64,000 bases of DNA, from assembly GCF_900143065.1 (NCBI RefSeq), contig NZ_FRCX01000013.1, forward strand, positions 62,001 through 126,000, read 5' to 3'. Made by a program: the position numbers and the translations under genes. The stretch is from Duganella sacchari. Lineage in GTDB: Bacteria; Pseudomonadota; Gammaproteobacteria; Burkholderiales; Burkholderiaceae_D. How positions within the stretch are numbered: position 1 is the first letter of the stretch; every line of letters begins with the position of its first letter. This document shows, piece by piece, positions 9,048-17,817 of the stretch. The notes under the pieces were generated by a model, which saw only the letters and a list, made by a program, of their open reading frames with translations, was not told the origin of the DNA and searched no databases.

Positions 9048-9189
9048 GATGAGTCTCTATTGATCTTACGAGCGAAACTGCTCAGCCAGCATCATAGTAA
9101 GCTCAGCCATAAATTTCCGTGCGCTAGCGAACAGAAGTTACCTGTGCTAAACTTATAGTTCGATATCTAACCATTAGCCGTAAAATCAT

Positions 9190-9624
9190 ATGTCTTCTAT
9201 AGAAGAACGTTTCTCCGCCGCGCTACACGGCTCCGCGCGTGCCTGGCGCCTAGCCATTGACCGCCGCCTCAAACATCTGGGCCTGAGCCAGGCCAGCTGG
9301 ATGGCCATTGCCCTGACCGCCAAAGAGAAGGAAGCGCCATCGCAAACCCGGCTGGCCGCGCGCGCCGGCGTCGAAGATCCCACCATGGTGTCCACCGTGG
9401 ACAAGCTGGTCAAAGCCGGCTACATGGTGCGTACGCCATCGCCGACCGACCGCCGCGTCAAGCTGCTGAGCCTGACTCCGGCCGGCCAGGAGATCTACCA
9501 GAGCGTCTGGAAGGAAGCCGACGTGCTGCGCCGTGAACTGCTGGGCAACGTCGATCCTGAGATGCTGAAAACGGTGACCATCTTCCTCGAAGCCATCCAG
9601 ACCAATATCGAGTCCCTTCCATGA
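9190..9624 (+). CDS. MarR-family transcriptional regulator
   Basis: 144 residues with the MarR winged helix: recognition-helix region TRLAARAGVEDPTMVSTVDK and wing SPTDRRVKLLSLT, flanked by dimerisation helices. It is the first gene of a four-gene efflux operon, and its stop overlaps the transporter start as ATGA. This strongly suggests a local repressor that is released by the pump's substrates, as in the E. coli mprA(emrR)-emrAB arrangement. I did not find a convincing palindromic operator in the 142 bp upstream, although the stretch around 9145-9175 is AT-rich and would be the place to look. Confidence 0.93.
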   Translation: MSSIEERFSAALHGSARAWRLAIDRRLKHLGLSQASWMAIALTAKEKEAPSQTRLAARAGVEDPTMVSTVDKLVKAGYMVRTPSPTDRRVKLLSLTPAGQEIYQSVWKEADVLRRELLGNVDPEMLKTVTIFLEAIQTNIESLP

Positions 9625-11159
9625 GCACTGCCGCAGTCGCCGCTGCCGCGCCGGGGGATGGCCTGAACCGCCGCATGATCACCATTTCGATCATGCTGGC
9701 GACCATCATCCAGGCGCTGGACGGCACCATTGCCAACGTCGCGCTGCCGCACATGCAGGGCAGCCTGTCGGCCTCGCAGGACCAGATCACCTGGGTGCTG
9801 ACGTCCTTCATCGTCGCTGCCGCGATTGCCACGCCGCTGACCGGCTGGCTGTGCGACCGCTTCGGCCAGAAGAACATCTTCCTGGCGTCGGTGGCCGGTT
9901 TCACGGTGGCCTCGGTGCTGTGCGGCCTGTCCGGCACGCTCACGGAAATCGTCATCGCCCGCCTGTTGCAGGGAATTTTTGGCGCGGCGCTGGTGCCGCT
10001 GTCGCAAGCCACGCTCCTCGACATCAACCCGCGCGAAAAGCATGGTTCCGCCATGGCCGTGTGGGGCATGGGCGTGATGATCGGCCCCATCCTCGGCCCG
10101 ACGCTGGGCGGCTGGCTTACCGACAGCTACGACTGGCGTTGGGTGTTCTTCATCAACGTGCCGGTCGGCGCAATGGCCTTCTACGGCATCTGGCGCTACA
10201 TCCGCAAGACCGCCGCGCCACGCAAGATGCAGTTCGACGCCTTCGGTTTCGCCACCCTGAGCCTGGCCATCGGCGCGCTGCAAATGCTGCTCGACCGCGG
10301 CGAACAGAATGACTGGTTCAGCGCCACCGAAACCTGGGTCGAAGCCATCATCCTGGCGCTGAGCTTCGCCTACTTTGTCGCCCACACCGCCACGCGGCCG
10401 GCCGGCAAATCCTTCTTCGACTACCGGCTGCTGCGCAACTCCAACTACGTCAGCGGCCTGCTGTTTATCTTCATCGTCGGCCTGGTGCTGTACGCCACGC
10501 GCGCGCTGACGCCGTCCATGCTGCAAAGCCTGATGGGCTATCCGGCCAAGATCGCCGGCCTGGTCACCGCGCCCAGCGGCATCGGCACCATGGTGGCGAT
10601 GATGTTCGTCGGCCGGCTGGTCGGCAAGATCGACCTGCGCCTGCTGCTCGGCACCGGCTTTCTCATCACCGCCTTCTCGCTGTGGCAAATGACCCAGTAC
10701 ACGCTGGTGCTGTCGCAAAGCGATATCGTCTGGCCCGGCGTGATCCAGGGCCTGGGCTTGGGCCTGGTGTTTGTGCCGCTGAGCGCCGCCACCTTTGCCA
10801 CGCTGTCGCCAGAGATGCGCGCGGAGGGCACGGCCATCTACAGCCTGATACGCAATATCGGCAGCTCCATCGGCATCGCGATGGTGCAGACGCTGCTGGC
10901 GCGGAACACGCAGACGGTGCACGCCTCGCTGACGGAACACATCACCACCACCAACCCGGAACTGCTGAACAACCTGGCCACGCCGGAAGCGGCAGCAGCG
11001 CTGAACAACGAGATTACGCGTCAGGCCTCGATGATCGCCTACGTGGACGACTTCTGGCTGATGATGATTGCCACACTGTGCGTGATACCGCTGCTGCTGT
11101 TGATCAAGCCGCCGGCCAAGGCCGCACCGGCCGCCGTCGACCACGCCGCAATGGAATGA
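9621..11159 (+). CDS. EmrB-like MFS multidrug efflux transporter (DHA2 family)
   Basis: 512 residues, the length and pattern of the 14-helix DHA2 drug:proton antiporters. Diagnostic stretches include IQALDGTIANVALPHMQ in helix 1, the A-type loop (CDRFGQKNIF), and MGVMIGPILGPTLGGWL in helix 5, the antiporter signature. The protein would export hydrophobic compounds by proton exchange as the inner-membrane part of a tripartite pump with the NodT-like channel and EmrA-like adaptor that follow. Translation is probably coupled to the MarR gene through the ATGA overlap. The substrate cannot be told from sequence. Confidence 0.93.
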   Translation: MSTAAVAAAAPGDGLNRRMITISIMLATIIQALDGTIANVALPHMQGSLSASQDQITWVLTSFIVAAAIATPLTGWLCDRFGQKNIFLASVAGFTVASVLCGLSGTLTEIVIARLLQGIFGAALVPLSQATLLDINPREKHGSAMAVWGMGVMIGPILGPTLGGWLTDSYDWRWVFFINVPVGAMAFYGIWRYIRKTAAPRKMQFDAFGFATLSLAIGALQMLLDRGEQNDWFSATETWVEAIILALSFAYFVAHTATRPAGKSFFDYRLLRNSNYVSGLLFIFIVGLVLYATRALTPSMLQSLMGYPAKIAGLVTAPSGIGTMVAMMFVGRLVGKIDLRLLLGTGFLITAFSLWQMTQYTLVLSQSDIVWPGVIQGLGLGLVFVPLSAATFATLSPEMRAEGTAIYSLIRNIGSSIGIAMVQTLLARNTQTVHASLTEHITTTNPELLNNLATPEAAAALNNEITRQASMIAYVDDFWLMMIATLCVIPLLLLIKPPAKAAPAAVDHAAME

Positions 11160-11166
11160 AGAAGAA

Positions 11167-12618
11167 ATGGAACTCAAAGTGAAAACAACTGCCCTCCTCC
11201 GTCCTACCGTGCTGGCATTGGCCGTCGCCCTGGCCGGCTGCGCCAGCGTCCCGCCCGATCATCAGGCACTGGTCAAGCGCGATATCGCCAGCGCGGAAAT
11301 CGCGTCCAGTATCAAGCTGGCCAACGAAGGCTGGCCGCAAGCCCAGTGGTGGACGGCCTACCATGACGAGCAGCTTAATGCCATCATCAAGCAGGCGCTG
11401 GCCGGCAGTCCATCGCTGGAAGTGGCGGCAGCGCACATCGGCAGCGCGCGTTCCTCGCTGTCGCGCACCGTGGCAGACATGGGCATCGACAGCGCGCTGT
11501 TCGCCAACGCCAACCGCCAGCGCTATTCGGGTACGGGCCTGTTCCCCGCACCGATCGGCGGCGCCTACTTCAGCGAAGAGACGCTGCGCCTGGACCTGCG
11601 CTACAACTTCGACTGGTGGGGCAAGAACCGCGCGCAGGTCGCCGCCGCCGTCGGCGAGCTGAATGCCGGCCGCGCCGCCTATGCAGAAGCCGAACAGGCA
11701 TTGGCCGCATCCATCGCTCAAAGCTACTTCCGGTTGCAAGGCGCGTGGGCGCGCCTTGCCAACACGGATAAACTGGCCGCAACCCAAACAGCGCTGGTGC
11801 AAGACAAGGCCAGACGCATCGCCAACGGCCTGGCCAACGCCGATGAACAACGGGCAGCCGAAGCGGACCTGAGTCTGATCCGCAAACAGCAAGCGCAGCT
11901 CAAGTCCGACATCGAACACGAACGCGAAGCCTTGCGCGCACTCGCAGGCGCCGACAACCGTGCCCTGGCCGACTTGAAGCCAGCGCCACTGACGCCAGCG
12001 CCGCACACGCTGCCGGCCCGCCTTGGCCTCGAGCTGCTGGCACGCCGCCCGGACCTGCAAGCCGCGCGCTGGAAGGTGGAAGCCTCGCTGAGCAAAATCG
12101 ACGCCGCGAAGGCCGCCTTCTACCCCGACGTCAATCTGACCGGCTCCATCGGCCTGGATACCGTCAAGATCGAGAACCTGCTGCAAAGCGCCAGCCGCAC
12201 CCTGTATCTGGGACCGACGTTGTCGTTGCCGCTGTTTGACAGCAAGCGCCTGGATGCGCAACTGGACAGTGCCCGCACCACGCGCAACGAACGCATCGCC
12301 GAATACAACCAGACCATCGTCGACGCCGTGCGCGACGTGGCGCAAGGCGGCGCGCAGCTGCAAGGCATCGAGCAGCAGATCACGCAGCAGAGCGCAGCCA
12401 CTTCATCGGCCCGCGCGCAGCTGGCCTCCGCGCAGGCGCGCATGGACCGCGGCCTGGCCAACAACAACAGCGTGCTGAATGCACGGCTGGCCCTGCTCAG
12501 GCAGCAGGATGCCGACCTCTATCTGCAACAGGTACAACTGCTGGCCGAAATCGCCCTGACCAATGCGCTGGGCGGCGGTTATCACGAAGAAGCGCCACTG
12601 GCGACTGCCACCAAATAA
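11167..12618 (+). CDS. NodT-family outer-membrane efflux lipoprotein
   Basis: 483 residues. The leader ends in a lipobox (VALAGC, lipid-attached Cys25). The body has the duplicated TolC/OprM helical-barrel pattern, including LDLRYNFDWWGKNRAQ in the first half and YPDVNLTGSIG / LGPTLSLPLFD in the second half, which are typical of NodT/OprM channels. It would form the trimeric outer-membrane duct of the pump. It begins 7 bp after the emrB-like stop and ends 18 bp before the adaptor gene, so the four genes form one operon. Confidence 0.93.
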   Translation: MELKVKTTALLRPTVLALAVALAGCASVPPDHQALVKRDIASAEIASSIKLANEGWPQAQWWTAYHDEQLNAIIKQALAGSPSLEVAAAHIGSARSSLSRTVADMGIDSALFANANRQRYSGTGLFPAPIGGAYFSEETLRLDLRYNFDWWGKNRAQVAAAVGELNAGRAAYAEAEQALAASIAQSYFRLQGAWARLANTDKLAATQTALVQDKARRIANGLANADEQRAAEADLSLIRKQQAQLKSDIEHEREALRALAGADNRALADLKPAPLTPAPHTLPARLGLELLARRPDLQAARWKVEASLSKIDAAKAAFYPDVNLTGSIGLDTVKIENLLQSASRTLYLGPTLSLPLFDSKRLDAQLDSARTTRNERIAEYNQTIVDAVRDVAQGGAQLQGIEQQITQQSAATSSARAQLASAQARMDRGLANNNSVLNARLALLRQQDADLYLQQVQLLAEIALTNALGGGYHEEAPLATATK

Positions 12619-12636
12619 ATCAACGGATCACACATC

Positions 12637-13785
12637 ATGAGCACTGAAGTCACCAAACCAAACGAGAAAAAGCGCAAGGCCGTGCTGGCAGGGATCACGC
12701 TGGCCTTTATCGCCGCAGGCGCCGCTTATGCGGTCTACTACGAAGCGGTGCTGTCCAAAATACAGGAGACGGACAACGCCTACGTGGGCGGCAATCTGGT
12801 CACGCTGTCGTCGCAAGTGACCGGCAACGTCACCGAAATCCGCGCCGATGAGACGCAGATGGTGCAGGCTGGCGCTCCCGTCATCAAACTCGATTCGGCC
12901 GATGCGGATATCGCGCTGGCGCAGGCGGATGCCAAGCTGGGCGCCGCCGTACGCCAGCAACGCCAGCGTTATGCGGACGTCGCGCAGTACGACGCCACCG
13001 TCACGCTGCGCAAGCTGCAACTGAAAAATGCCGAAGACGACCTGGCCCGCCGCAAGCCGCTGGCTGCCGACCACACGGTCTCCGGTGAGGAAGTGGAACA
13101 CGCGCGCCAGGCGGTCGACGATGCACGCGCCGCGATTGCCGTCGCCATCAAACAGGAGGAAGCGGCCAAGGCCGGCGTCAACGGCGTGGCGGTAGCCCAG
13201 CATCCGGCGGTGCAGGCGGCCAAGGCCGATTATGTGCAGGCATGGCTGGCGGCCCGCCGCAATACCATCCTGGCGCCGGTGTCAGGCTATGTGGCCAAAC
13301 GCAGCGTGCAGATCGGCGCGCGTGCGACGCCGGGCACTGCGCTAATGTCGATTGTGCCGCTGGACCAGCTGTGGGTGGATGCCAACTTCAAGGAATCGGA
13401 ACTGCGCAATATCCGCGTCGGCCAGCCGGCCAAGGTGGAAGCGGATATGTATGGCAGCAAGGTGGAGTTCCATGGACGCGTGGTGGGACTGTCGGCCGGT
13501 ACGGGTAGCGCCTTCTCGCTGCTGCCGGCGCAGAACGCCAGCGGCAACTGGATCAAAGTAGTGCAACGGCTGCCGGTGCGGATCGCGCTGGATCCGAAGG
13601 AGTTGAAAGAACATCCGCTGCGGATTGGCCTTTCGACGACGGTATCGGTGGATATCACCAAGACCGATGGCCCGGTGCTGGGTGCAGCAATGCCACAGAA
13701 TCCGGTCTACAGCACGCAAGCGCTGACGCAGCCACTGGACCAGGCGGCCAATGCGGCCGACGCCATCATCGCGCGGAATCTTTAA
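12637..13785 (+). CDS. EmrA-like HlyD-family periplasmic adaptor
   Basis: 382 residues. A single N-terminal membrane anchor (about 13-32) is followed by a biotinyl-lipoyl-like hairpin split by a coiled coil (TDNAYVGGNLVTLSSQVTG ... ILAPVSGYVAKRSVQIG) and a beta-barrel domain (LWVDANFKESELRNIRVGQP). These are EmrA/HlyD family hallmarks. It bridges the MFS transporter and the NodT-like channel. The end of the operon is followed by 34 bp containing no clear T-rich terminator, then by a convergent gene. Confidence 0.93.
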   Translation: MSTEVTKPNEKKRKAVLAGITLAFIAAGAAYAVYYEAVLSKIQETDNAYVGGNLVTLSSQVTGNVTEIRADETQMVQAGAPVIKLDSADADIALAQADAKLGAAVRQQRQRYADVAQYDATVTLRKLQLKNAEDDLARRKPLAADHTVSGEEVEHARQAVDDARAAIAVAIKQEEAAKAGVNGVAVAQHPAVQAAKADYVQAWLAARRNTILAPVSGYVAKRSVQIGARATPGTALMSIVPLDQLWVDANFKESELRNIRVGQPAKVEADMYGSKVEFHGRVVGLSAGTGSAFSLLPAQNASGNWIKVVQRLPVRIALDPKELKEHPLRIGLSTTVSVDITKTDGPVLGAAMPQNPVYSTQALTQPLDQAANAADAIIARNL

Positions 13786-13819
13786 CCCGGTAAGGCGGGG
13801 TGCAGCGCAACGCCAGCCG

Positions 13820-15388
13820 CTACCCCTTGAGCAGTTCCGTATCCAGCTGGCGTATCGCGCTTTGAGCCTGCGTGATAACGCGGTCGGCGATCCGCTGGCG
13901 CATGCCGGGCACGCGGCCCGCCGCTTCCGCTTCCAGCAAGATGGGCGTCAACAACTGCAAGGCGGAATCGCGAAAGCCTTCCGCCACCAGATCCAGCTGC
14001 GCATTGAACGACTGCTCGGCCGCCAGCAGCTGCTTGCGCAGCTCTTCTTCAAATGCGGCGCGCTTGTCGCGTATTTCGCCGCGCTTGCGCTTGCCGCCAT
14101 CGGTGAACCATTTAAATGCCCCCGCCAACAGCACCGCGCCGCCGACAAACGGCGCCACCGGCGCCACCACCGGCAGCACCACCGCCGCACCAATCAGGTA
14201 AGCCGCCGTTCCCGTACTGGCCGCCACCGCAGCACCACTGACCAGCGTCACATTTGCCGCCGTATCAAGCTTGTTGACGATGCGCGTACCCACGCGCAGG
14301 CGTGGCATCAGCCGGGCCAGCGCCGCATGGTGCTGACGCTGGAATACCGTCGCCTGCCCCAGCTTCATCCCGGACTGAAACAGCCGCAAGTCCTCCTGCA
14401 GCAGATGCAAGGCCTGCTCCTTACGGCGCACGATGCGGTCCAGACGCCGCTCCATCTCCTGCCCAAACTGATTACGGCCCATGCTGGCCCACACATCTTC
14501 GTCTTTCCACTTGTCGGAATTCAAACGGTCAGTCATCGCCAGCTCGATCGCATTGCCTGCATCGTGCACGGCATCGTCGATTTCCTCGATCATCAGGCGG
14601 CGCTCATAAGCAATGCGCTGGTCAACCAGAATAAGCCGCTGCGTCACCTGGTTTTTCAAGTCATTGGCCGCACTGACCAGCGAGCTGGCCGCCGCCTCGC
14701 CGACGGACAGCAGGCGCGCTTGCTCAAGGTAGGTGCTGATGGCCTGCGTGATGGACGCCGTGGTGGTGCCGACCAGCTCGCGCAACTGGAGCAGGTCAAT
14801 CTCGCCGGACTGGAAATGGCGCGCATGATCCACCAGCACCGGCTGGCCTGCCGTGCGGCCAAAATCCGCGACCGCATCGGCCAGCGAACGGCCGCGCACC
14901 AGGCGGCGCGCCTGCTCGCCCAGATTGGCCAGCAGGCCGCGCTCCTCTGCAGGAGGCAAACGGTTCAAGTCTTCCAGCGACAAGCGGGCGGACAAGGCTT
15001 TGGCCAGGCGCTGCGCCAGGGCACGCGCATCCGGGCCGTGCAGCGCCAGCAGCGGAATCACCATGCTCAGCGCCTGCTCACGTGCGGCCTGGTCGATACC
15101 GGTACAGCTGCGGCTCAGCGCATTGAGTGCCCAGTCGACTTCCACGCCGGACTCGATGGCGTTCAGCACCAGGGCAGTAAAGACGGCGGAAGATTGGCCA
15201 TCACCGGCGATATCGGTGACGGCGGCGAACTGCGCCAGCGTCAGGCTGCCGCTATTGCCGGCAATTGCGCCGACGGCCCGCGCGTAGGCGGAGCTGAAGC
15301 TCTGGTCAGAGGACAAATGCTCGTCCAGCGAGCGCACGACGAGCTGCGACGAACTATCCACGCCTGCTCCAGTTGGTTGCGATGTCAT
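13820..15388 (-). CDS. Uncharacterised 522-residue protein: helical/coiled-coil with a C-terminal membrane hairpin
   Basis: I do not recognise a named family. The N-terminal 190 residues are Ala/Leu-rich helices. Residues about 200-340 are charged and coiled-coil-like (YLEQARLLSVGEAAASSLV, RRLDRIVRRKEQALHLLQED). A long hydrophobic, Gly/Ala/Pro-rich stretch near 365-420 (VSGAAVAASTGTAAYLIGAA, then PVAPFVGGAVLLAGAFKWF) looks like a two-pass hairpin. A final charged coiled coil follows (KRKRGEIRDKRAAFEEELRK). Helical stalk, membrane hairpin and helical end is reminiscent of bacterial dynamin-like proteins, but no GTPase P-loop is present here, so a dynamin assignment is not supported. It sits 25 bp downstream of a small coiled-coil membrane protein on the same strand. 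Confidence 0.8.
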   Translation of the reverse strand: MTSQPTGAGVDSSSQLVVRSLDEHLSSDQSFSSAYARAVGAIAGNSGSLTLAQFAAVTDIAGDGQSSAVFTALVLNAIESGVEVDWALNALSRSCTGIDQAAREQALSMVIPLLALHGPDARALAQRLAKALSARLSLEDLNRLPPAEERGLLANLGEQARRLVRGRSLADAVADFGRTAGQPVLVDHARHFQSGEIDLLQLRELVGTTTASITQAISTYLEQARLLSVGEAAASSLVSAANDLKNQVTQRLILVDQRIAYERRLMIEEIDDAVHDAGNAIELAMTDRLNSDKWKDEDVWASMGRNQFGQEMERRLDRIVRRKEQALHLLQEDLRLFQSGMKLGQATVFQRQHHAALARLMPRLRVGTRIVNKLDTAANVTLVSGAAVAASTGTAAYLIGAAVVLPVVAPVAPFVGGAVLLAGAFKWFTDGGKRKRGEIRDKRAAFEEELRKQLLAAEQSFNAQLDLVAEGFRDSALQLLTPILLEAEAAGRVPGMRQRIADRVITQAQSAIRQLDTELLKG

Positions 15389-15413
15389 TATGACATTGTA
15401 ACCGAAGCCTAAC

Positions 15414-15674
15414 TCAACGCGCCATATAGTGAATCGCCGCGAAGAAGATGCCGTTCTGGGCGATGAAGATGGCGACCATCCATCGCAGCAGGTCCACTTT
15501 AAGTTCCATCATCTGCTCCTTGACAAAAGCCGCCGCCCAGTCCTTCGTGGCGAGCGTTTCAGTAAGCCGTTCCAGCACCTCGCCCAGCGCATCGGCGTGC
15601 GCCACCGCCTGCTCGGTCGGCACGCCGCCCTCTTCCAGGCGTTTGCGGTATTTGGTGGATTCCAGTGCATTCAT
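15414..15674 (-). CDS. Small coiled-coil membrane protein, DUF1640-like
   Basis: 86 residues. The N-terminus (YRKRLEEGGVPTEQAVAHAD) is followed by a short coiled coil (LGEVLERLTETLATKDW) and ends in one transmembrane helix (LLRWMVAIFIAQNGIFFAAI). This is the pattern of short DUF1640/CCDC90-type proteins, in which an LxKWM-like motif opens the terminal helix. Bacterial members have no settled function that I know of. It probably forms a two-gene unit with the 522-residue protein downstream. Confidence 0.8.
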   Translation of the reverse strand: MNALESTKYRKRLEEGGVPTEQAVAHADALGEVLERLTETLATKDWAAAFVKEQMMELKVDLLRWMVAIFIAQNGIFFAAIHYMAR

Positions 15675-15731
15675 GGTTCATCCAGTATGCACCGCACGCC
15701 AGGGAATGCAAGCGCCCCGCTTTGAGCCAGA

Positions 15732-16229
15732 TCAGCCCTGTACCACCTCGGTCGACAAGGTCAGCGTCTCCTTGATTTCCTCCATCACGACATAGCTTTT
15801 CGACTGCGCCGCCCCTGGCAGGCTGAGCAGCATCTCGCCCAGCAGCTTGCGGTACTCCGCCATCTCGTGAATCCGCGCCTTGATCAGATAGTCGAAGTCG
15901 CCCGAGACCAGATGGCACTCCTGCACCTCCGGAATGCGCAACACCTCGCGGCGGAACTGTTCAAACGCCGGACCGGACTTCTGGTTGAGCGTAATTTCCA
16001 CAAACACCAGCAACTTGGCCCCCAGCGACGGCGGATCGATGCGCGCGTGATAGCCGGTAATCACGCCATCGCGCTCCATGCGCTTGACACGTTCAATCGT
16101 CGGCGTGGTCGACAGGCCCACCTGCTCGCCGAGGTCCTTCATCGAGATGCGGCCATCCTCCTGCAGGATCTGCAATATCTTTCTGTCCAGCTTGTCCAGC
16201 CCGCGGACCGATTCTTTCTGAATTCGCAT
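15732..16229 (-). CDS. Lrp/AsnC-family regulator, probable controller of dadA
   Basis: 165 residues. The N-terminal helix-turn-helix (LDKLDRKILQILQEDGRISM, LGEQVGLSTTPTIERVKRME) and C-terminal RAM effector domain (VFVEITL, VQECHLVSGDFDYLIKARI) are typical Lrp/AsnC parts. It is divergent from dadA with 97 bp between start codons, the usual arrangement for the Lrp-type regulator of D-amino-acid/alanine catabolism. The shared region 16230-16326 is AT-rich and includes a TATATAAA stretch; I could not pick out a clear binding site. Alanine or another amino acid is the likely effector by analogy. Confidence 0.92.
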   Translation of the reverse strand: MRIQKESVRGLDKLDRKILQILQEDGRISMKDLGEQVGLSTTPTIERVKRMERDGVITGYHARIDPPSLGAKLLVFVEITLNQKSGPAFEQFRREVLRIPEVQECHLVSGDFDYLIKARIHEMAEYRKLLGEMLLSLPGAAQSKSYVVMEEIKETLTLSTEVVQG

Positions 16230-16326
16230 AAAAATCCACTGTTTTGTCGGTGATATACAGTAACAAACACTATATAAACGAGAATACCATAGCGGAATAT
16301 CTGGCAGTTAAATAATGGGGGACAAC

Positions 16327-17610
16327 ATGCGTGTAGTGATCTTGGGTAGCGGTGTAATCGGCGTCACCAGCGCCTACTATCTGGCCAAAGCCGGCCATCA
16401 GGTGACCGTCCTGGATCGCCAGCCCGGCCCCGCCCTCGAAACCAGCTTCGCCAACGCCGGCCAGATCTCGCCCGGCTACGCCTCCCCATGGGCGGCTCCA
16501 GGCATCCCCCTGAAAGCCATGAAATGGATGGTGCAGCGCCACGCGCCGCTGTCCATCACCCCGGACGGCACCCTGTTCCAGCTGCAATGGATGTGGCAGA
16601 TGCTGCAAAACTGCACCGCCGACCGCTACGCCGTCAACAAGGAACGCATGGTGCGCCTGGCTGAATACAGCCGCGACTGCTTCAAGGCCCTGCGCGCCTC
16701 CACCGGCATCGAATACGAAGGCCGCCAGCAAGGCACCACCCAGCTGTTCCGCACCCAGGAGCAGATGGATGCGGCCGCCAAAGACATCAGCGTGCTGGAA
16801 GAAACCGGCGTGCCCTACGAGCTGCTGAGCCGCGAACAACTGATCAGCGCCGAACCCGGCCTGGACAAAAACAAGCTGGTCGGCGGCCTGCGCCTGCCGA
16901 ATGACGAAACCGGCGACTGCCAGCTGTTCACCACGCGCCTGACCGCGATGGCCGAACAACTGGGCGTGAAATTCCGCTACGGCGTTGACATCACTGGTCT
17001 GGTGACCGAAGGCGATCACATCAAGGGCGTCAAATGCGGCGACGAACTGGTCACCGCCGATTCCTACGTGGTGGCCATGGGCTCCTACTCGACCGCGCTG
17101 CTCAAAGACCTGGTCAAGATCCCGGTCTACCCGCTGAAAGGCTACTCGATCACGGTGCCGATCGTGAACGCCAGCGCAGCGCCGGTATCCACCATCCTCG
17201 ACGAAACCTACAAGATCGCCGTCACCCGCTTTGAAGACCGCATCCGCGTGGGCGGCATGGCGGAAATCGCCGGCTTCAACACCCAGCTCAACCCGCGCCG
17301 TCGCGAAACGCTGGAAATGGTGGTCAACGACCTGTTCCCGGGCGCCGGCAACACGGCCGAAGCCACCTTCTGGACCGGCCTGCGCCCCATGACCCCGGAC
17401 GGTACGCCGATCGTCGGCCGTACCGGCCTGAACAACCTGTTCATCAACACCGGCCACGGCACGCTGGGCTGGACCATGTCCTGCGGCTCGGCACAGCTGC
17501 TGTCCGACATCATCTCCGCACGCCGTCCCGCGATCCGCGCCGACGACCTGTCGGTGAGCCGTTACAGCAAAGACCGCGGCGCCCGTCAGCCGCAACTGGC
17601 CAACGCCTGA
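16327..17610 (+). CDS. dadA: D-amino acid dehydrogenase, small subunit
   Basis: 427 residues. It follows E. coli DadA closely along its whole length: FAD fold VVILGSGVIGVTSAYYLAKA at the very start, then NAGQISPGYASPWAAPG, WMVQRHAPL, LPNDETGDCQLFT, GSYSTALL, PVYPLKGYS, GLRPMTPDGTPIVGRT and NTGHGTLGWTM. The enzyme oxidises D-alanine and other D-amino acids to keto acids at the inner membrane, feeding electrons to quinones. I use the ATG at 16327 rather than the one 12 bases earlier because GGGGGA (16317-16322) is correctly placed for it and family members begin with MRVVILGSG. No alanine racemase (dadX) follows. Confidence 0.96.
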   Translation: MRVVILGSGVIGVTSAYYLAKAGHQVTVLDRQPGPALETSFANAGQISPGYASPWAAPGIPLKAMKWMVQRHAPLSITPDGTLFQLQWMWQMLQNCTADRYAVNKERMVRLAEYSRDCFKALRASTGIEYEGRQQGTTQLFRTQEQMDAAAKDISVLEETGVPYELLSREQLISAEPGLDKNKLVGGLRLPNDETGDCQLFTTRLTAMAEQLGVKFRYGVDITGLVTEGDHIKGVKCGDELVTADSYVVAMGSYSTALLKDLVKIPVYPLKGYSITVPIVNASAAPVSTILDETYKIAVTRFEDRIRVGGMAEIAGFNTQLNPRRRETLEMVVNDLFPGAGNTAEATFWTGLRPMTPDGTPIVGRTGLNNLFINTGHGTLGWTMSCGSAQLLSDIISARRPAIRADDLSVSRYSKDRGARQPQLANA

Positions 17611-17620
17611 TCCTTTCCCC

Positions 17621-17654
17621 CGCTCGCGGCGCCCCTCTCCTGGCGCCGCGAGCG
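17621..17654 (+). terminator. Hairpin after dadA
   Basis: Perfect 13-bp GC-rich inverted repeat CGCTCGCGGCGCC / GGCGCCGCGAGCG around an 8-base loop, starting 10 bp after the dadA stop. No T-run follows, so it may act as a weak terminator or an mRNA 3'-end protector. Confidence 0.7.
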
Positions 17655-17669
17655 TCTCCTGCTCCGCCC

Positions 17670-17743
17670 GATTTCAGCTCGATTTCAGCTCGACCGCCGC
17701 GCTATATGACGTCGCTGTGACATCGCTGTGACATCCGTGTCAC
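17670..17743. repeat. Two sets of tandem 11-bp repeats with a terminal palindrome
   Basis: GATTTCAGCTC occurs twice back to back (17670-17691). After a 16-bp spacer, GACGTCGCTGT, GACATCGCTGT and GACATCCGTGT follow head to tail (17708-17740). The last copy completes a perfect palindrome GTGACA-N4-TGTCAC (17728-17743). An 11-bp period is one helical turn, which would place each unit on the same face of the DNA, as for cooperative protein binding. The block lies 39-112 bp upstream of the HDOD promoter's -35 element. Confidence 0.7.
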
Positions 17744-17781
17744 TTCATTGCCGCTATCTGCCAACAACGCCTGATAGAGCG

Positions 17782-17810
17782 TTGAGATTGGGGCCAAGCC
17801 TGCGTATAAT
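17782..17810 (+). promoter_or_regulatory. Sigma-70 promoter of the HDOD gene
   Basis: TTGAGA (17782-17787), a 17-bp spacer, and a perfect TATAAT (17805-17810). The expected transcription start (about 7 bases after the -10) falls at 17817-17818, which is the first base of the gene's ATG. Confidence 0.8.
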
Positions 17811-17817
17811 TTTGACC

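Noticed and set aside
13820..15388. Bacterial dynamin-like GTPase
   Set aside because: No P-loop or other G motifs in the protein; only the membrane-hairpin and coiled-coil pattern is similar.
16230..16326. Lrp-binding site in the dadA upstream region
   Set aside because: The region is AT-rich with TATA-like elements, but no repeat is clear enough to mark as an operator.
17728..17817. Upstream GTG start for the HDOD protein, adding 30 residues
   Set aside because: That stretch contains a near-consensus promoter and tandem repeats, and the extra residues do not look like HDOD sequence.
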